Assembly (NCBI GenBank): GCA_003233095.1
Contig: QIKT01000230.1
Span: 1-34,138, forward strand
From: Oceanospirillales bacterium
GTDB lineage: Bacteria; Pseudomonadota; Gammaproteobacteria; Xanthomonadales; SZUA-38
Length of the DNA: 34,138 bases
Reading direction: 5' to 3'
Of the stretch, positions 16,451 through 25,092 are shown piece after piece. Numbering within the stretch: the stretch's first letter is position 1; every line of letters starts with the position of its first letter. The position numbers were made by a program, and so were the translations under genes. The notes under the pieces were generated by a model. The model saw only the letters and a list, made by a program, of their open reading frames with translations. It did not search any database and was not told where the DNA came from.

Positions 16451-18676
16451 ATGAAAACAAACTATAAGACAAACCCCGGTGAGTGGATTATGAAAATACA
16501 ACAGCGCATGCAAATACGAACCCGACTGGCGGTATTGTTCACACTCTGCCTTGTCGGGACGAGTGCCGCAGCTTCGGTGCTTGAAGACATCAGTTTTAGA
16601 TCAGGTTCGGGTGGATCAGTAGACATTATTCTCGATATTTCGGGCGGCGTTCCCGAGCCGAGTATTTTTGCAACAGAGAACCCACCGCGGATTGCCATTG
16701 ATCTTGGTGGTACGTCCAAAGGGATGAAAGGCAGAAGTGTCGATGTCTCATCGGGGGCCACGCGAAGCGTCAGTGCCGTCGAGACAAACGATCGCACGCG
16801 AGTTGTGATTGACCTGTTTCGCAGTGCGCCATACACCACAGAAATTACTGGCGACCAGTTGATCATCAGGATCAAGGGCGCGAATGCCACCTTGTCGTCT
16901 TCAGCACGTCCTTCGTATGTGCCACCACAGCAGACGACCCGGTCAGGACGTGCAACGGTCAGCAACATTGATTTTCGTCGTGGAAAAACGGGCGAAGGCA
17001 AAATCATCGTTACGTTTGACAATGAAGGTGCCAACGTTGACCTGAGCAAGAAAGGCAGCAATCTTCAGGCTGTGTTCTACAACGTGGATATACCAGTCGG
17101 TCTTGAACAGCGACTGGATGTACTCGACTTTGCGACACCTGTCGAGATGATTGATACACAATCACAAGGCAGCACGGTGGTGATGAACATCAGCGTGGAT
17201 GGTGAGTACGAACACCTGGCCTATCAGGCCGGCACTGAGTACGTGATCGAAGTCGAAAAATTTGTCGAAGAAGTGCTCACTCCGGAACAGCTGATTCTCG
17301 AGCCGCAAGCCTATACAGGCAGCCGAGTGACGTTCAACTTTCAGAGTATCGGAGTTCGAGCCATCCTGAATCTGCTTGCCGACGTCTCAGGCTTCAATGT
17401 TGTGGTCTCTGATACGGTGCGTGGTGAGTTGACCCTGCATCTGATCAATGTCCCTTGGGACCAGGCGCTGGACATCGTCCTGCAAGCCAAAAACCTGGAC
17501 AAGCGAATCAACGACAATGTCATGTGGGTCGCTCCGGCAGCAGAGATCGCTGCGAGAGAAGAACAGCTTCTCCAGAGCCTCAAGAAGAAGCGTGAACTGG
17601 AGCCGTTGCGCTCGACTTTTATCCAGGTCAATTACGCACAGGCAACTGACCTGGCCGAATTGATTCAGAGCGCCGCGTCTGACGCCAGCAATGCCAATAC
17701 GGGCCTATTGTCCAGCCGCGGTAGTGCGACAGTTGATGTGCGGACAAACATTCTGCTTCTGACCGATACACCCGATCGACTGGATGAGATCAGAGCGCTG
17801 GTCACCTTACTGGATCGACCCAGCCGACAGGTGCAGATCGAGTCGCGAATTGTAATTGCAAATGATAGCTTCAGTAATGAGATGGGCGTCCGTTTCGGTG
17901 TGACCGGTGGTCGTGAAGACAGGCGTGGCAACATTATTGGCGTGTCAGGATCGGCCGATGCCATTGATCGGATGAACAACCTTGCCCTGATCAATCGACA
18001 GCTCAACGCCAATAACTCAGGTTTCCCGTTTATTGGTGCTGATCAGCCGCCAGCAGGCATCTCGGTACCTCCACTGGGTGAACGACTGAACGTCAACTTT
18101 CCGTCGACTCAGTCTGCGGCTCGCTGGGCAGTGGGTATCCTGACCTCAGACTATTTGCTCGACCTCGAACTGTCGGCACTGGAAACAGAAGGCCGCGGCG
18201 AGGTGGTTTCAAGCCCCCGGATCATTACCACTAACCAGAAAGAGGCCTTCATCAAGCAGGGTGTCGAAATCCCCTTCCTGCAAGCCTCTTCATCGGGCGC
18301 AGCAAATATTGCCTTTAAGGAAGCAGTTCTCGAACTGAGGGTACAGCCGCTGATCACACCGGACGATCGAGTGTTCCTGCAGCTGGAAGTGAAACAGGAT
18401 ACGGTTGGCGAAATCGTACCACTGCTCGGCGGCGAGATCCCCAGTATTGATACTCGTGAGTTGGGTACGGAAGTACTTGTTGATTCGGGTCAGACAGTTG
18501 TTCTGGGCGGAATCTATGAGCAAACAGTCCGTCTGGATAGAAACAAGGTGCCTGTGCTTGGAGACATTCCAGGAATCGGAAACCTGTTCAGACAGCGGAC
18601 CAAACAGAATAACAAAGGGGAGCTGCTGATCTTTGTGACGCCGACCATTCTCAACGATAATGTTCGACTGAACTGA
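16451..18676 (+). CDS. pilQ: Type IV pilus outer-membrane secretin PilQ
   Basis: This 741-aa protein forms the outer-membrane channel for the pilus. From the N-terminus it shows a signal peptide ending near TSAAA, two AMIN domains that bind peptidoglycan (from LEDISFRSG and from VSNIDFRRG), an STN/N0 domain (ISGIGVRAILNLLADVSGFNV-like pattern), a secretin N1 domain (FIQVNYAQATDLAELIQSA), and the secretin core with VPVLGDIPGIGNLFRQR and ELLIFVTPTIL at the end. The start is chosen at 16451, just after pilP, with GGGAAAG upstream; the ATG at 16490 with GGTGAG is an equally possible start and would give a more compact signal peptide. It is the last recognisable pil gene of the operon. Confidence 0.96.
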   Translation: MKTNYKTNPGEWIMKIQQRMQIRTRLAVLFTLCLVGTSAAASVLEDISFRSGSGGSVDIILDISGGVPEPSIFATENPPRIAIDLGGTSKGMKGRSVDVSSGATRSVSAVETNDRTRVVIDLFRSAPYTTEITGDQLIIRIKGANATLSSSARPSYVPPQQTTRSGRATVSNIDFRRGKTGEGKIIVTFDNEGANVDLSKKGSNLQAVFYNVDIPVGLEQRLDVLDFATPVEMIDTQSQGSTVVMNISVDGEYEHLAYQAGTEYVIEVEKFVEEVLTPEQLILEPQAYTGSRVTFNFQSIGVRAILNLLADVSGFNVVVSDTVRGELTLHLINVPWDQALDIVLQAKNLDKRINDNVMWVAPAAEIAAREEQLLQSLKKKRELEPLRSTFIQVNYAQATDLAELIQSAASDASNANTGLLSSRGSATVDVRTNILLLTDTPDRLDEIRALVTLLDRPSRQVQIESRIVIANDSFSNEMGVRFGVTGGREDRRGNIIGVSGSADAIDRMNNLALINRQLNANNSGFPFIGADQPPAGISVPPLGERLNVNFPSTQSAARWAVGILTSDYLLDLELSALETEGRGEVVSSPRIITTNQKEAFIKQGVEIPFLQASSSGAANIAFKEAVLELRVQPLITPDDRVFLQLEVKQDTVGEIVPLLGGEIPSIDTRELGTEVLVDSGQTVVLGGIYEQTVRLDRNKVPVLGDIPGIGNLFRQRTKQNNKGELLIFVTPTILNDNVRLN

Positions 18677-18723
18677 TCAACACAACTCCTGACACACGGA
18701 ATGACGAAGGGCTGGTAACTATC

Positions 18724-21402
18724 ATGATAAAAATAAGCACGCTTAAACTCACCCTGGGGATTCTCCTCACCACTTTCTTCTTGGCTGCCTGCGGCGGTGG
18801 AGGTGGCGGAGGTGCGGCAGAGCCCACTCAGCCTCTGAGCATTGTTCTAAATGTTCAGGACGGCACCTTGTCGGTGAATGACGGTGACGTGGTCTTTGAA
18901 CCCGGTACCGAATTTGCCACTCTGTTGACCATTACTGTCCGGCAGTCCAATGGGCAACTGGTCAATGACGGCAGTGTGGTCTCATTGAGTGTCAACAATA
19001 CATCAATCGGATTGCTGTCAACCACGACAGAGCTGGGCACCCAGAGTGGCAGCTTGAGCGTGACCACGACCGGCGGGTCTGCCCAGGCCGTGTTCCATGC
19101 GAACGACGGCACCGGCAGCGCAACCGTCACAGCCAGCATTTTTGACGGAAATGCGAACCGAACAGTCTCCAGCAGTCAGATTGTTCAGGTAGCAGCTGGC
19201 AATCCGCCAGCTCAGAGATTGACCCTGACGGCAACCACTACATCAATCCCGGCACGACCTGTCGGCGTGCCGATATTCCCAGGCTCACGTTACATCGCTG
19301 AAATCAATATCCAGTTCCGTGAAGAAGATGGCGACTTCATCACTCCGGATAGCGGCGAATTCGGAGTGTCTATCACTCCGACAGACATCGCTGCATTCTC
19401 AACCCCGGATGACGGCAGCACCGAGGACATCAATGAATTTCTTCTGTTGCTGGCCAACGGTCCAATCGGTTCAGCAGGCGGTGGTGCCACGGCATTTGTT
19501 CACTCTTTTGATTCACCCGGCCTGGCGACACTGACAGTCACGGCGCAAGATCCGAACAGTGGTGAGAATTTCAGTGAGCAGATTGTCATAACTGTCACCG
19601 AACCGGCCAGTGACGGGCTTCCAGCCTCGATCACTTCTACCCCTGATCCAGGTGGTTTGCACATCCAGGGGTCAGGTGGTACCACGGCGAATCCCGTTCA
19701 GGTACTGGTAGTGGACGGTGCTGGTGAAGATGTTCCAAATCCAGCCGCAGGTGTTGATAACGTTCAAGTCGAGCTGATTTCTGCTGAACCCAATTCTGGT
19801 GAAATTCTTCGCGCAACCAACAATAGTGGTGCCAATGTATCTGGCACGAGCATTCAAGTTGCAACGACATCAGGTGTCACTTCAGTCTCACTGGTCAGCG
19901 GCTCTGAGCCCAACCTGGTGACAGTACGAGTGACTGCCGATGCCGCAGACAATAATGTCAGCAATGGTATCCAGGCTGCCGTGGTATCGGAAAGCAGTGT
20001 GGCTATCTCTGACGGCATACCGTTTGCCGTGCGTCTGAGCAGCCTTCCTGTCAATTCGCTGACCATCAACCCGGTTGATCCTGATGTGTCTGTGAATGAT
20101 GAGGATGGGTTCCCGGTCAACCCCAATGCAACGTATTCACTGCGAATCAATGCACTGGTGACCGATCGAGCTGGCAATCCGCCTGCCAATCCGATCACCC
20201 TGAGCTTTGGCCTTGCTGACGCGCCGCTTGATGGGTTCCCGTCTCAGGGGCCTGGTGTATTCTTCCTCAGCGGCACCGATGGTAATCCAACCGAGGGTGG
20301 CACGCGCTTCAATGCACCGAACGGTGCTTTCCAGACCGCAGGTGGTGGCGCTGGTCCTGGTGACACGCTGATCATTTTTGGAGAGGAAGTCGTTGGCAAC
20401 AAAGACCTTGAAGGTGCTCGTGAAGTCATCAACGTTCTTGATCAGAATGATTTGACGGTTGATCGCGCATTCAATCTCAACGACGTGACCGGTGTATCGG
20501 TCAATGACGGTCCGGTTCTGCCCTATGTTATTGGGCGCGCAGAAAATGCCAACATTGAATCGAATGCGCTAACAGATTCAAATGGTGTGGCAACCACGAT
20601 GTTGAATTATCCGGTCTCGCAAATTGGACGCAGCTCGGCGATTTATGTGCAAGGTTCAGTCAGTTCAGACAACCCAATACCGCAGACCATTGCGGATGCA
20701 GCGTTGATTCGTTACCCAGCACTGGCTCCAGCACGCATGACTGTCTCGCCTTCTAACATTCAGGCAAATCGAGGGATCAATGTGCTGGTCTGTGTGTTTG
20801 ATGCATTGAGCGTTCCGATCCAGGGGCAGTTCATCAACTTTGCATTCAACCTCAGCGCAGGAACAGGTCGCGTAGACGATATAGTGGGCAGCGGCATCAC
20901 CGCCAACGCTACCGGTTCAGATGGTTGTGTATTGGCTCTGGTGACCACCACGGGAATTCCGGCAGGATCTTCTGGAGACAACTCACTGGTGTTCTCAGCA
21001 GTGGGTACTAGTGCACAAATTGAAATTACCGCACCGGAAAATGCCATACTGCAATTGATCCCCAGCGCGATCTTCGGAGATGTATCAACAAACGTCACCA
21101 TTCGGTATCTGGATGAAGGTGGCAACCCGATTGAAGGGATTGGCATCACCGGCATGTGTATGGTGGGTACTGGTGATGGTTCGATTATCATCACCAGTCC
21201 GCCTGGAACAACGGATGTCAATGGTGAAACCACAGCTCGGATCACCACCAACGTGAATTCGTTCTTCTGTCCACCTGCTGACGCACCCGCCACGACAACG
21301 GGATCGTGTGAGTTCACCACAGCAACGGGTGACCCTACAGCCATCTTGCCAGTCACGGGTATCGTTATTGACGGGTCTTCATTCAGCCCGCCCTGCACCT
21401 GA
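18724..21402 (+). CDS. Large lipoprotein with repeated Ig-like domains, downstream of pilQ
   Basis: This 892-aa protein has a lipoprotein signal (TTFFLAAC, acylated Cys23) followed by a Gly-rich linker of seven glycines. The rest is beta-rich with several repeats resembling bacterial Ig-like (Big_1/invasin-type) domains, for example LLTITVRQSNGQLVNDGSVV, NVLVCVFDALSVPIQGQFIN and VTIRYLDEGGNPIEGIGITG, each leading to a G-x-A-x-A-x-V/T ending. Late domains carry several Cys, suggesting disulfides in the periplasm or at the surface. The gene is 47 nt after pilQ, in the same direction and before a terminator, so co-transcription is likely. In many gammaproteobacteria aroK/aroB follow pilQ; here they do not. 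A role in stabilising the secretin or pilus, or in adhesion, is only inference. No ribosome-binding site is striking; CTGGTAACTATC precedes the ATG. Confidence 0.85.
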   Translation: MIKISTLKLTLGILLTTFFLAACGGGGGGGAAEPTQPLSIVLNVQDGTLSVNDGDVVFEPGTEFATLLTITVRQSNGQLVNDGSVVSLSVNNTSIGLLSTTTELGTQSGSLSVTTTGGSAQAVFHANDGTGSATVTASIFDGNANRTVSSSQIVQVAAGNPPAQRLTLTATTTSIPARPVGVPIFPGSRYIAEINIQFREEDGDFITPDSGEFGVSITPTDIAAFSTPDDGSTEDINEFLLLLANGPIGSAGGGATAFVHSFDSPGLATLTVTAQDPNSGENFSEQIVITVTEPASDGLPASITSTPDPGGLHIQGSGGTTANPVQVLVVDGAGEDVPNPAAGVDNVQVELISAEPNSGEILRATNNSGANVSGTSIQVATTSGVTSVSLVSGSEPNLVTVRVTADAADNNVSNGIQAAVVSESSVAISDGIPFAVRLSSLPVNSLTINPVDPDVSVNDEDGFPVNPNATYSLRINALVTDRAGNPPANPITLSFGLADAPLDGFPSQGPGVFFLSGTDGNPTEGGTRFNAPNGAFQTAGGGAGPGDTLIIFGEEVVGNKDLEGAREVINVLDQNDLTVDRAFNLNDVTGVSVNDGPVLPYVIGRAENANIESNALTDSNGVATTMLNYPVSQIGRSSAIYVQGSVSSDNPIPQTIADAALIRYPALAPARMTVSPSNIQANRGINVLVCVFDALSVPIQGQFINFAFNLSAGTGRVDDIVGSGITANATGSDGCVLALVTTTGIPAGSSGDNSLVFSAVGTSAQIEITAPENAILQLIPSAIFGDVSTNVTIRYLDEGGNPIEGIGITGMCMVGTGDGSIIITSPPGTTDVNGETTARITTNVNSFFCPPADAPATTTGSCEFTTATGDPTAILPVTGIVIDGSSFSPPCT

Positions 21403-21426
21403 TCAGGTCCAGGGTCTGAATCAGCA

Positions 21427-21455
21427 AAGCCGCCTCTTTCGAGGCGGCTTTTTTT
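21427..21455 (+). terminator. Intrinsic terminator after the pil/lipoprotein operon
   Basis: AAGCCGCCTC, a TTTC loop and GAGGCGGCTT form a 10-bp GC-rich stem followed by a run of seven T residues. It lies 25 nt after the lipoprotein stop and closes the pilM-to-lipoprotein unit. Confidence 0.93.
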
Positions 21456-21482
21456 GTCCGCTCAGGTCAGGGGACCTCACAT

Positions 21483-21507
21483 AGTGGATTACAGCGATGA
21501 ATCCACT
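21483..21507. promoter_or_regulatory. Inverted repeat upstream of the MoxR-Bat operon
   Basis: AGTGGATT (21483-21490) and AATCCACT (21500-21507) are a perfect 8-bp inverted repeat with a 9-nt spacer, between the terminator and moxR. It could be an operator or an RNA hairpin. No clear promoter pair is seen nearby. Confidence 0.4.
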
Positions 21508-21634
21508 CACAGAGCATTATGAGCCCCGGGCAGTAGAGACTTGTGACCTATAGAAACATTCCCATGATCTAGTAGAATTGACGACTTTCGCCCCAAACCA
21601 CCTGAGCGCGAAGCACAATAGACAAGGAACAACC

Positions 21635-22609
21635 ATGGCAGAATCGGCACATGAGTCGATCATTCGGCTGAGAAAAGACGTATCCGTATGCATCATCGGT
21701 CAGCAGACACTTGTGGATCGAATGTTGATTGCTCTGTTGGCAAATGGTCATCTACTGGTCGAGGGTGCACCTGGGTTGGCCAAGACCACTGCCATCAAGG
21801 AACTGGCGAGGCGAATTGAAGGGGATTATCATCGAATCCAGTTTACCCCTGACCTGCTTCCTGCCGACCTGACCGGTACCGACATTTACCGGCCGCAAAC
21901 CTCCGACTTCGTATTCCAGCCGGGTCCCATCTTTCACAACCTTATTCTGGCTGACGAGGTCAATCGTGCGCCTGCGAAAGTGCAATCGGCACTGCTGGAA
22001 GCGATGGGTGAGCGGCAGGTCACAGTAGGTAGCAAAACCTATGATTTGCCTAAACTGTTTCTGGTGATGGCCACGCAAAACCCGATCGAACAGGAAGGAA
22101 CCTACCCACTTCCGGAGGCCCAGCTGGATCGATTTCTGCTGCATGTTAGTATTGGATATCCGGATGCGGAATCAGAACTGCAGATCATGCGTCTGGGTCG
22201 CGAACAGGCTCGGCAGTTGCTGGGCAAGGCGCCCGCAGAGATACAGACCATTTCCCAGGAGCAATTATTCCAGGCACAGCAGGCCGTGATCGACCTGCAT
22301 TTGTCCGAAGATCTCGAGCGATACATTGTCGAACTGGTCACATCGACACGCGATCCTGGGCGTTACGGTGAAGATCTTGGTAGCTGGGTTAATTACGGCG
22401 CAAGCCCTCGGGCAACCATTGCGCTGGATCGCTGCGCACGCGCGCATGCCTGGTTGTCTGGGCGTGACTACGTCAGTCCTGAAGATATCCATGCCATGGC
22501 AGCAGATGTCATGCGGCACCGCATTTTGCTGTCTTTCGAAGCTGAAGCAGACGGGATCACAACACAGCACCTGGTCGAAACCCTGATTGAGCGGATTCCA
22601 CTTCCCTGA
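21635..22609 (+). CDS. MoxR-family AAA+ ATPase
   Basis: This 324-aa protein is read from the ATG at 21635, preceded by AAGGAAC; the longer frame upstream lacks a ribosome site. Walker A is GAPGLAKT (44-51), the form usual in MoxR proteins, Walker B is ILADE (104-108), sensor 1 is VMATQNPIEQEGTYPLPEAQ, and the lid has GASPRATIAL. MoxR ATPases act as chaperones that remodel or activate partners encoded beside them, here VWA proteins. It is the first gene of a six-gene operon with stop/start spacing of 2 nt to the DUF58 gene. Confidence 0.95.
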   Translation: MAESAHESIIRLRKDVSVCIIGQQTLVDRMLIALLANGHLLVEGAPGLAKTTAIKELARRIEGDYHRIQFTPDLLPADLTGTDIYRPQTSDFVFQPGPIFHNLILADEVNRAPAKVQSALLEAMGERQVTVGSKTYDLPKLFLVMATQNPIEQEGTYPLPEAQLDRFLLHVSIGYPDAESELQIMRLGREQARQLLGKAPAEIQTISQEQLFQAQQAVIDLHLSEDLERYIVELVTSTRDPGRYGEDLGSWVNYGASPRATIALDRCARAHAWLSGRDYVSPEDIHAMAADVMRHRILLSFEAEADGITTQHLVETLIERIPLP

Positions 22610-22611
22610 AC

Positions 22612-23565
22612 ATGATGACAGACACCCGGATGGATCTGTCCAGAATTGGATTTGATCTGCGCAGCCTGTCGGCACTACAGAGGCAAGCCCGTAATTTGAC
22701 ATTGAATAGCCGAACCCCGGCATCTTCTGTCATTGCCGGCTCGCACATGTCCAGATTCAGAGGACGTGGAGTGGACTACCTCGAGTCACGACCGTATCAA
22801 CCGGGTGACGATATTCGGAACATGGATTGGCGGGTGACGGCGCGAACCGGTGAACCCTTTACCAAGGTATTTCAGGAAGAAAGAGAGCGACCGGTCATCT
22901 GTGTCGTTGACATGACGCCGTCCATGTATTTCGCAACGCGTGGCACTCTCAAGGTTATTCAGGCGGTGAATATGGCCGCCATTCTTGGCTGGGCAGCCGT
23001 TCAGCGCGGAGATCGAATTGGTAGTGTGTGTTTCAGTATGCAAGAGCAACACGAAGTTCGTCCCGCCGGAGGTCGACGAGGGATCAGTCGATATCTGAAG
23101 ATGCTGCATGATCTGACCGTTCGTAGTGTGCCCGGAACTCATGATCAGGTCACCACGGCGGTTGAGTCACTTCAGCGACTCAGAAGGGTAGTGCGACCGG
23201 GGAGTCTGATTGCGCTGTTTTCCGATTTTGCAATGGACCATGATGCGCTGCGTAAACAGCTTTCGCTGCTCAGGCAGCATTGTGATATCGCGGCGTTCAA
23301 TGTGATTGATCCGATTGAAACAATGCACCTTCCGGCCAACAACTACCCGATCAGCAACGGACAGCAAGCGATGTTGATGGCCATGATGAGTGGTTCAAGA
23401 CGAGATGCCTTGTACGACTATTTTCAGCACAGGCACCAAGGAGCCGCCGATGCCTGCAAAAAGGCAGGGGTCCATTACACTCAGTGTCAAACGGATCAGA
23501 TGCCGCTCGATGCTCTGGCACAACTGTTTCAGAAACGAGGAGCGATGAACAATGGCCGCCGCTGA
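22612..23565 (+). CDS. DUF58 / VWA-like protein of the MoxR operon
   Basis: This 317-aa protein has the DUF58 signature GVDYLESRPYQPGDDIRNMD followed by W-R-V-T-A-R and F-x-E-E-R-x-R-P, which continues into a VWA-like fold with a MIDAS-type DMTPSM (Asp100). Proteins of this kind regularly follow moxR and are thought to be its client or adaptor. There is no signal peptide or clear membrane helix. The start could be 22612, 22615 or 22630; no strong ribosome site separates them, and coupling to the moxR stop is likely. The end overlaps the next gene by 14 nt. Confidence 0.93.
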   Translation: MMTDTRMDLSRIGFDLRSLSALQRQARNLTLNSRTPASSVIAGSHMSRFRGRGVDYLESRPYQPGDDIRNMDWRVTARTGEPFTKVFQEERERPVICVVDMTPSMYFATRGTLKVIQAVNMAAILGWAAVQRGDRIGSVCFSMQEQHEVRPAGGRRGISRYLKMLHDLTVRSVPGTHDQVTTAVESLQRLRRVVRPGSLIALFSDFAMDHDALRKQLSLLRQHCDIAAFNVIDPIETMHLPANNYPISNGQQAMLMAMMSGSRRDALYDYFQHRHQGAADACKKAGVHYTQCQTDQMPLDALAQLFQKRGAMNNGRR

Positions 23566-24097
23566 CCCAGCCACGGCTGTTGAAATCCCTCTGCGAGATA
23601 TCCATATGTCCGTTGTAGGGCACTGGTGGCCACCGGCGCCCGGATGGTGGGTGCTGACCGCGATTCTGAGCCTGATACTGATCGGGTTAATCGTTCGGTT
23701 GATGCGCTACCGACAACGCCAGCGAGACTATCTGATGCTGAGTGCAGAACTGGATCAGATCGAGCACAGGCTAAAAGGTAGCAAGGACAAGGCTGCGTAT
23801 GTTCGTGATCTGTCTCGACTGCTCAGGAGAATCTGTCGGTACCGATCCAGCCAGCCCGAGCTCGTCAGTGAGCATGGGCACGCCTGGGCAGAGTTTCTGT
23901 CAGATGGCCATTCAATGGATAGCGACCTGGGCAAAGCCGCCACGATGCTGGCCACCCAGGTCTATCAAGCGCAGCCTGTCCTTGACCATCCACACACGCT
24001 GAGCGACCTTGTCGATTACTGGTTGAGAAAGGTCTCCCGGATCGATTCTGCTGCGCATAAGACGCACTCCAGGACTTCACGCGGAACACGTTCGTGA
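23552..24097 (+). CDS. DUF4381 membrane protein
   Basis: This 181-aa protein shows the DUF4381 pattern: LRDIHMSVVGHWWPPAPGWW immediately before a membrane helix (about 32-50), then a basic segment RLMRYRQRQRDY and a helical cytoplasmic domain with DLSRLLRRICRY and HGHAWAEFL. It is a standard component between DUF58 and BatA-like genes in gammaproteobacterial MoxR operons; its biochemical role is not established. It overlaps the DUF58 gene by 14 nt and the BatA-like gene by 4 nt (GTGA). Confidence 0.92.
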   Translation: MAAADPATAVEIPLRDIHMSVVGHWWPPAPGWWVLTAILSLILIGLIVRLMRYRQRQRDYLMLSAELDQIEHRLKGSKDKAAYVRDLSRLLRRICRYRSSQPELVSEHGHAWAEFLSDGHSMDSDLGKAATMLATQVYQAQPVLDHPHTLSDLVDYWLRKVSRIDSAAHKTHSRTSRGTRS

Positions 24098-25092
24098 TCG
24101 AGTTCGCGTGGTTATATGCCCTGATACCTGCGTTAGCGCTGCCGTTTCTGATCTGGTTGTTGCCAGAGTCCAGGCCTGTCAGTGGCCAGGCATTGAGAGT
24201 GCCATTTTTCCGTCGATTCGAAGCCAGTGAACAAGGCGGAGTTCAGAAGAATCGGTGGTATCAAGTGTTGATGTTACTGGCTTATGCTCTGTTTGTGCTC
24301 GCTCTGATCAGGCCGCAGCTGCTTGGTGATCCAATTATGATGTCGGAATCCCGACGTGATCTGATGCTGGCTGTTGACACCTCAGGCAGCATGGACACCG
24401 CTGACCTTGAACTGGGCGGTAGATTGGTGAGTCGATTGAGAGTGGTACAGCAAGTTGCGGGTGATTTCATCGAGCAACGAGATGGAGATCGAATTGGGCT
24501 GATCATATTTGGACTCAACCCCTATATTCAAGCGCCTCTGACTCACGATCTGACCACCGTCAGGGAACTGCTGGAACAGACTGTGATGGGGCTCGCTGGC
24601 AAGGAGACTGCAATCGGCGACGCCATCGGACTGGCAGTCAAACGGATGCGAGAAGACGAGACACCCGAACAGGTTCTTATTCTACTGACAGACGGCGCCA
24701 ACACAGCCGGAATGGTCAGTCCCCTTCAGGCAGCGGATTTGGCTGCCAGCGAGGGGCTGAAGATCTATACCATCGGGGTTGGTGCCGAAGAACTGGTCGT
24801 GAACAGCATGTTCGGTCCTCGTCGAATCAACCCTTCGGCAGATCTGGATGAGGACACATTGAAAGCGATTTCGGCGAAGACAGGCGGGCGATATTTCCGT
24901 GCTAAAGACACGACACAATTACAGCAGATCTACGCCATTATCGATGAGCTTGAACCGACAGAACGGGAGCAGGATGTGGTCCGTCCACCGCGTGAGCTGT
25001 TCATTCATGCCTTGGTTTCTGCTTTGTTGATTGCCCTGATCGGACAGTTGCTTGGTTCAGGGCTGCTTCGATCCGGTCGGAGGATCAGCTGA
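24094..25092 (+). CDS. BatA-like membrane protein with von Willebrand factor A domain
   Basis: This 332-aa protein starts at GTG 24094, overlapping the DUF4381 stop. It has membrane helices near residues 5-23 and 57-75 and one at the C-terminus (about 305-325), with a periplasmic or cytoplasmic VWA domain between. The metal-ion-dependent adhesion site is intact: DTSGSMD from residue 95, a Thr in PLTHDLTTV and Asp in LLTDGANTAG. Such proteins form a complex with MoxR and the other Bat proteins; aerotolerance was the original Bacteroides phenotype, but the function in gammaproteobacteria is not settled. Its TGA shares one base with the next ATG. Confidence 0.94.
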   Translation: MIEFAWLYALIPALALPFLIWLLPESRPVSGQALRVPFFRRFEASEQGGVQKNRWYQVLMLLAYALFVLALIRPQLLGDPIMMSESRRDLMLAVDTSGSMDTADLELGGRLVSRLRVVQQVAGDFIEQRDGDRIGLIIFGLNPYIQAPLTHDLTTVRELLEQTVMGLAGKETAIGDAIGLAVKRMREDETPEQVLILLTDGANTAGMVSPLQAADLAASEGLKIYTIGVGAEELVVNSMFGPRRINPSADLDEDTLKAISAKTGGRYFRAKDTTQLQQIYAIIDELEPTEREQDVVRPPRELFIHALVSALLIALIGQLLGSGLLRSGRRIS

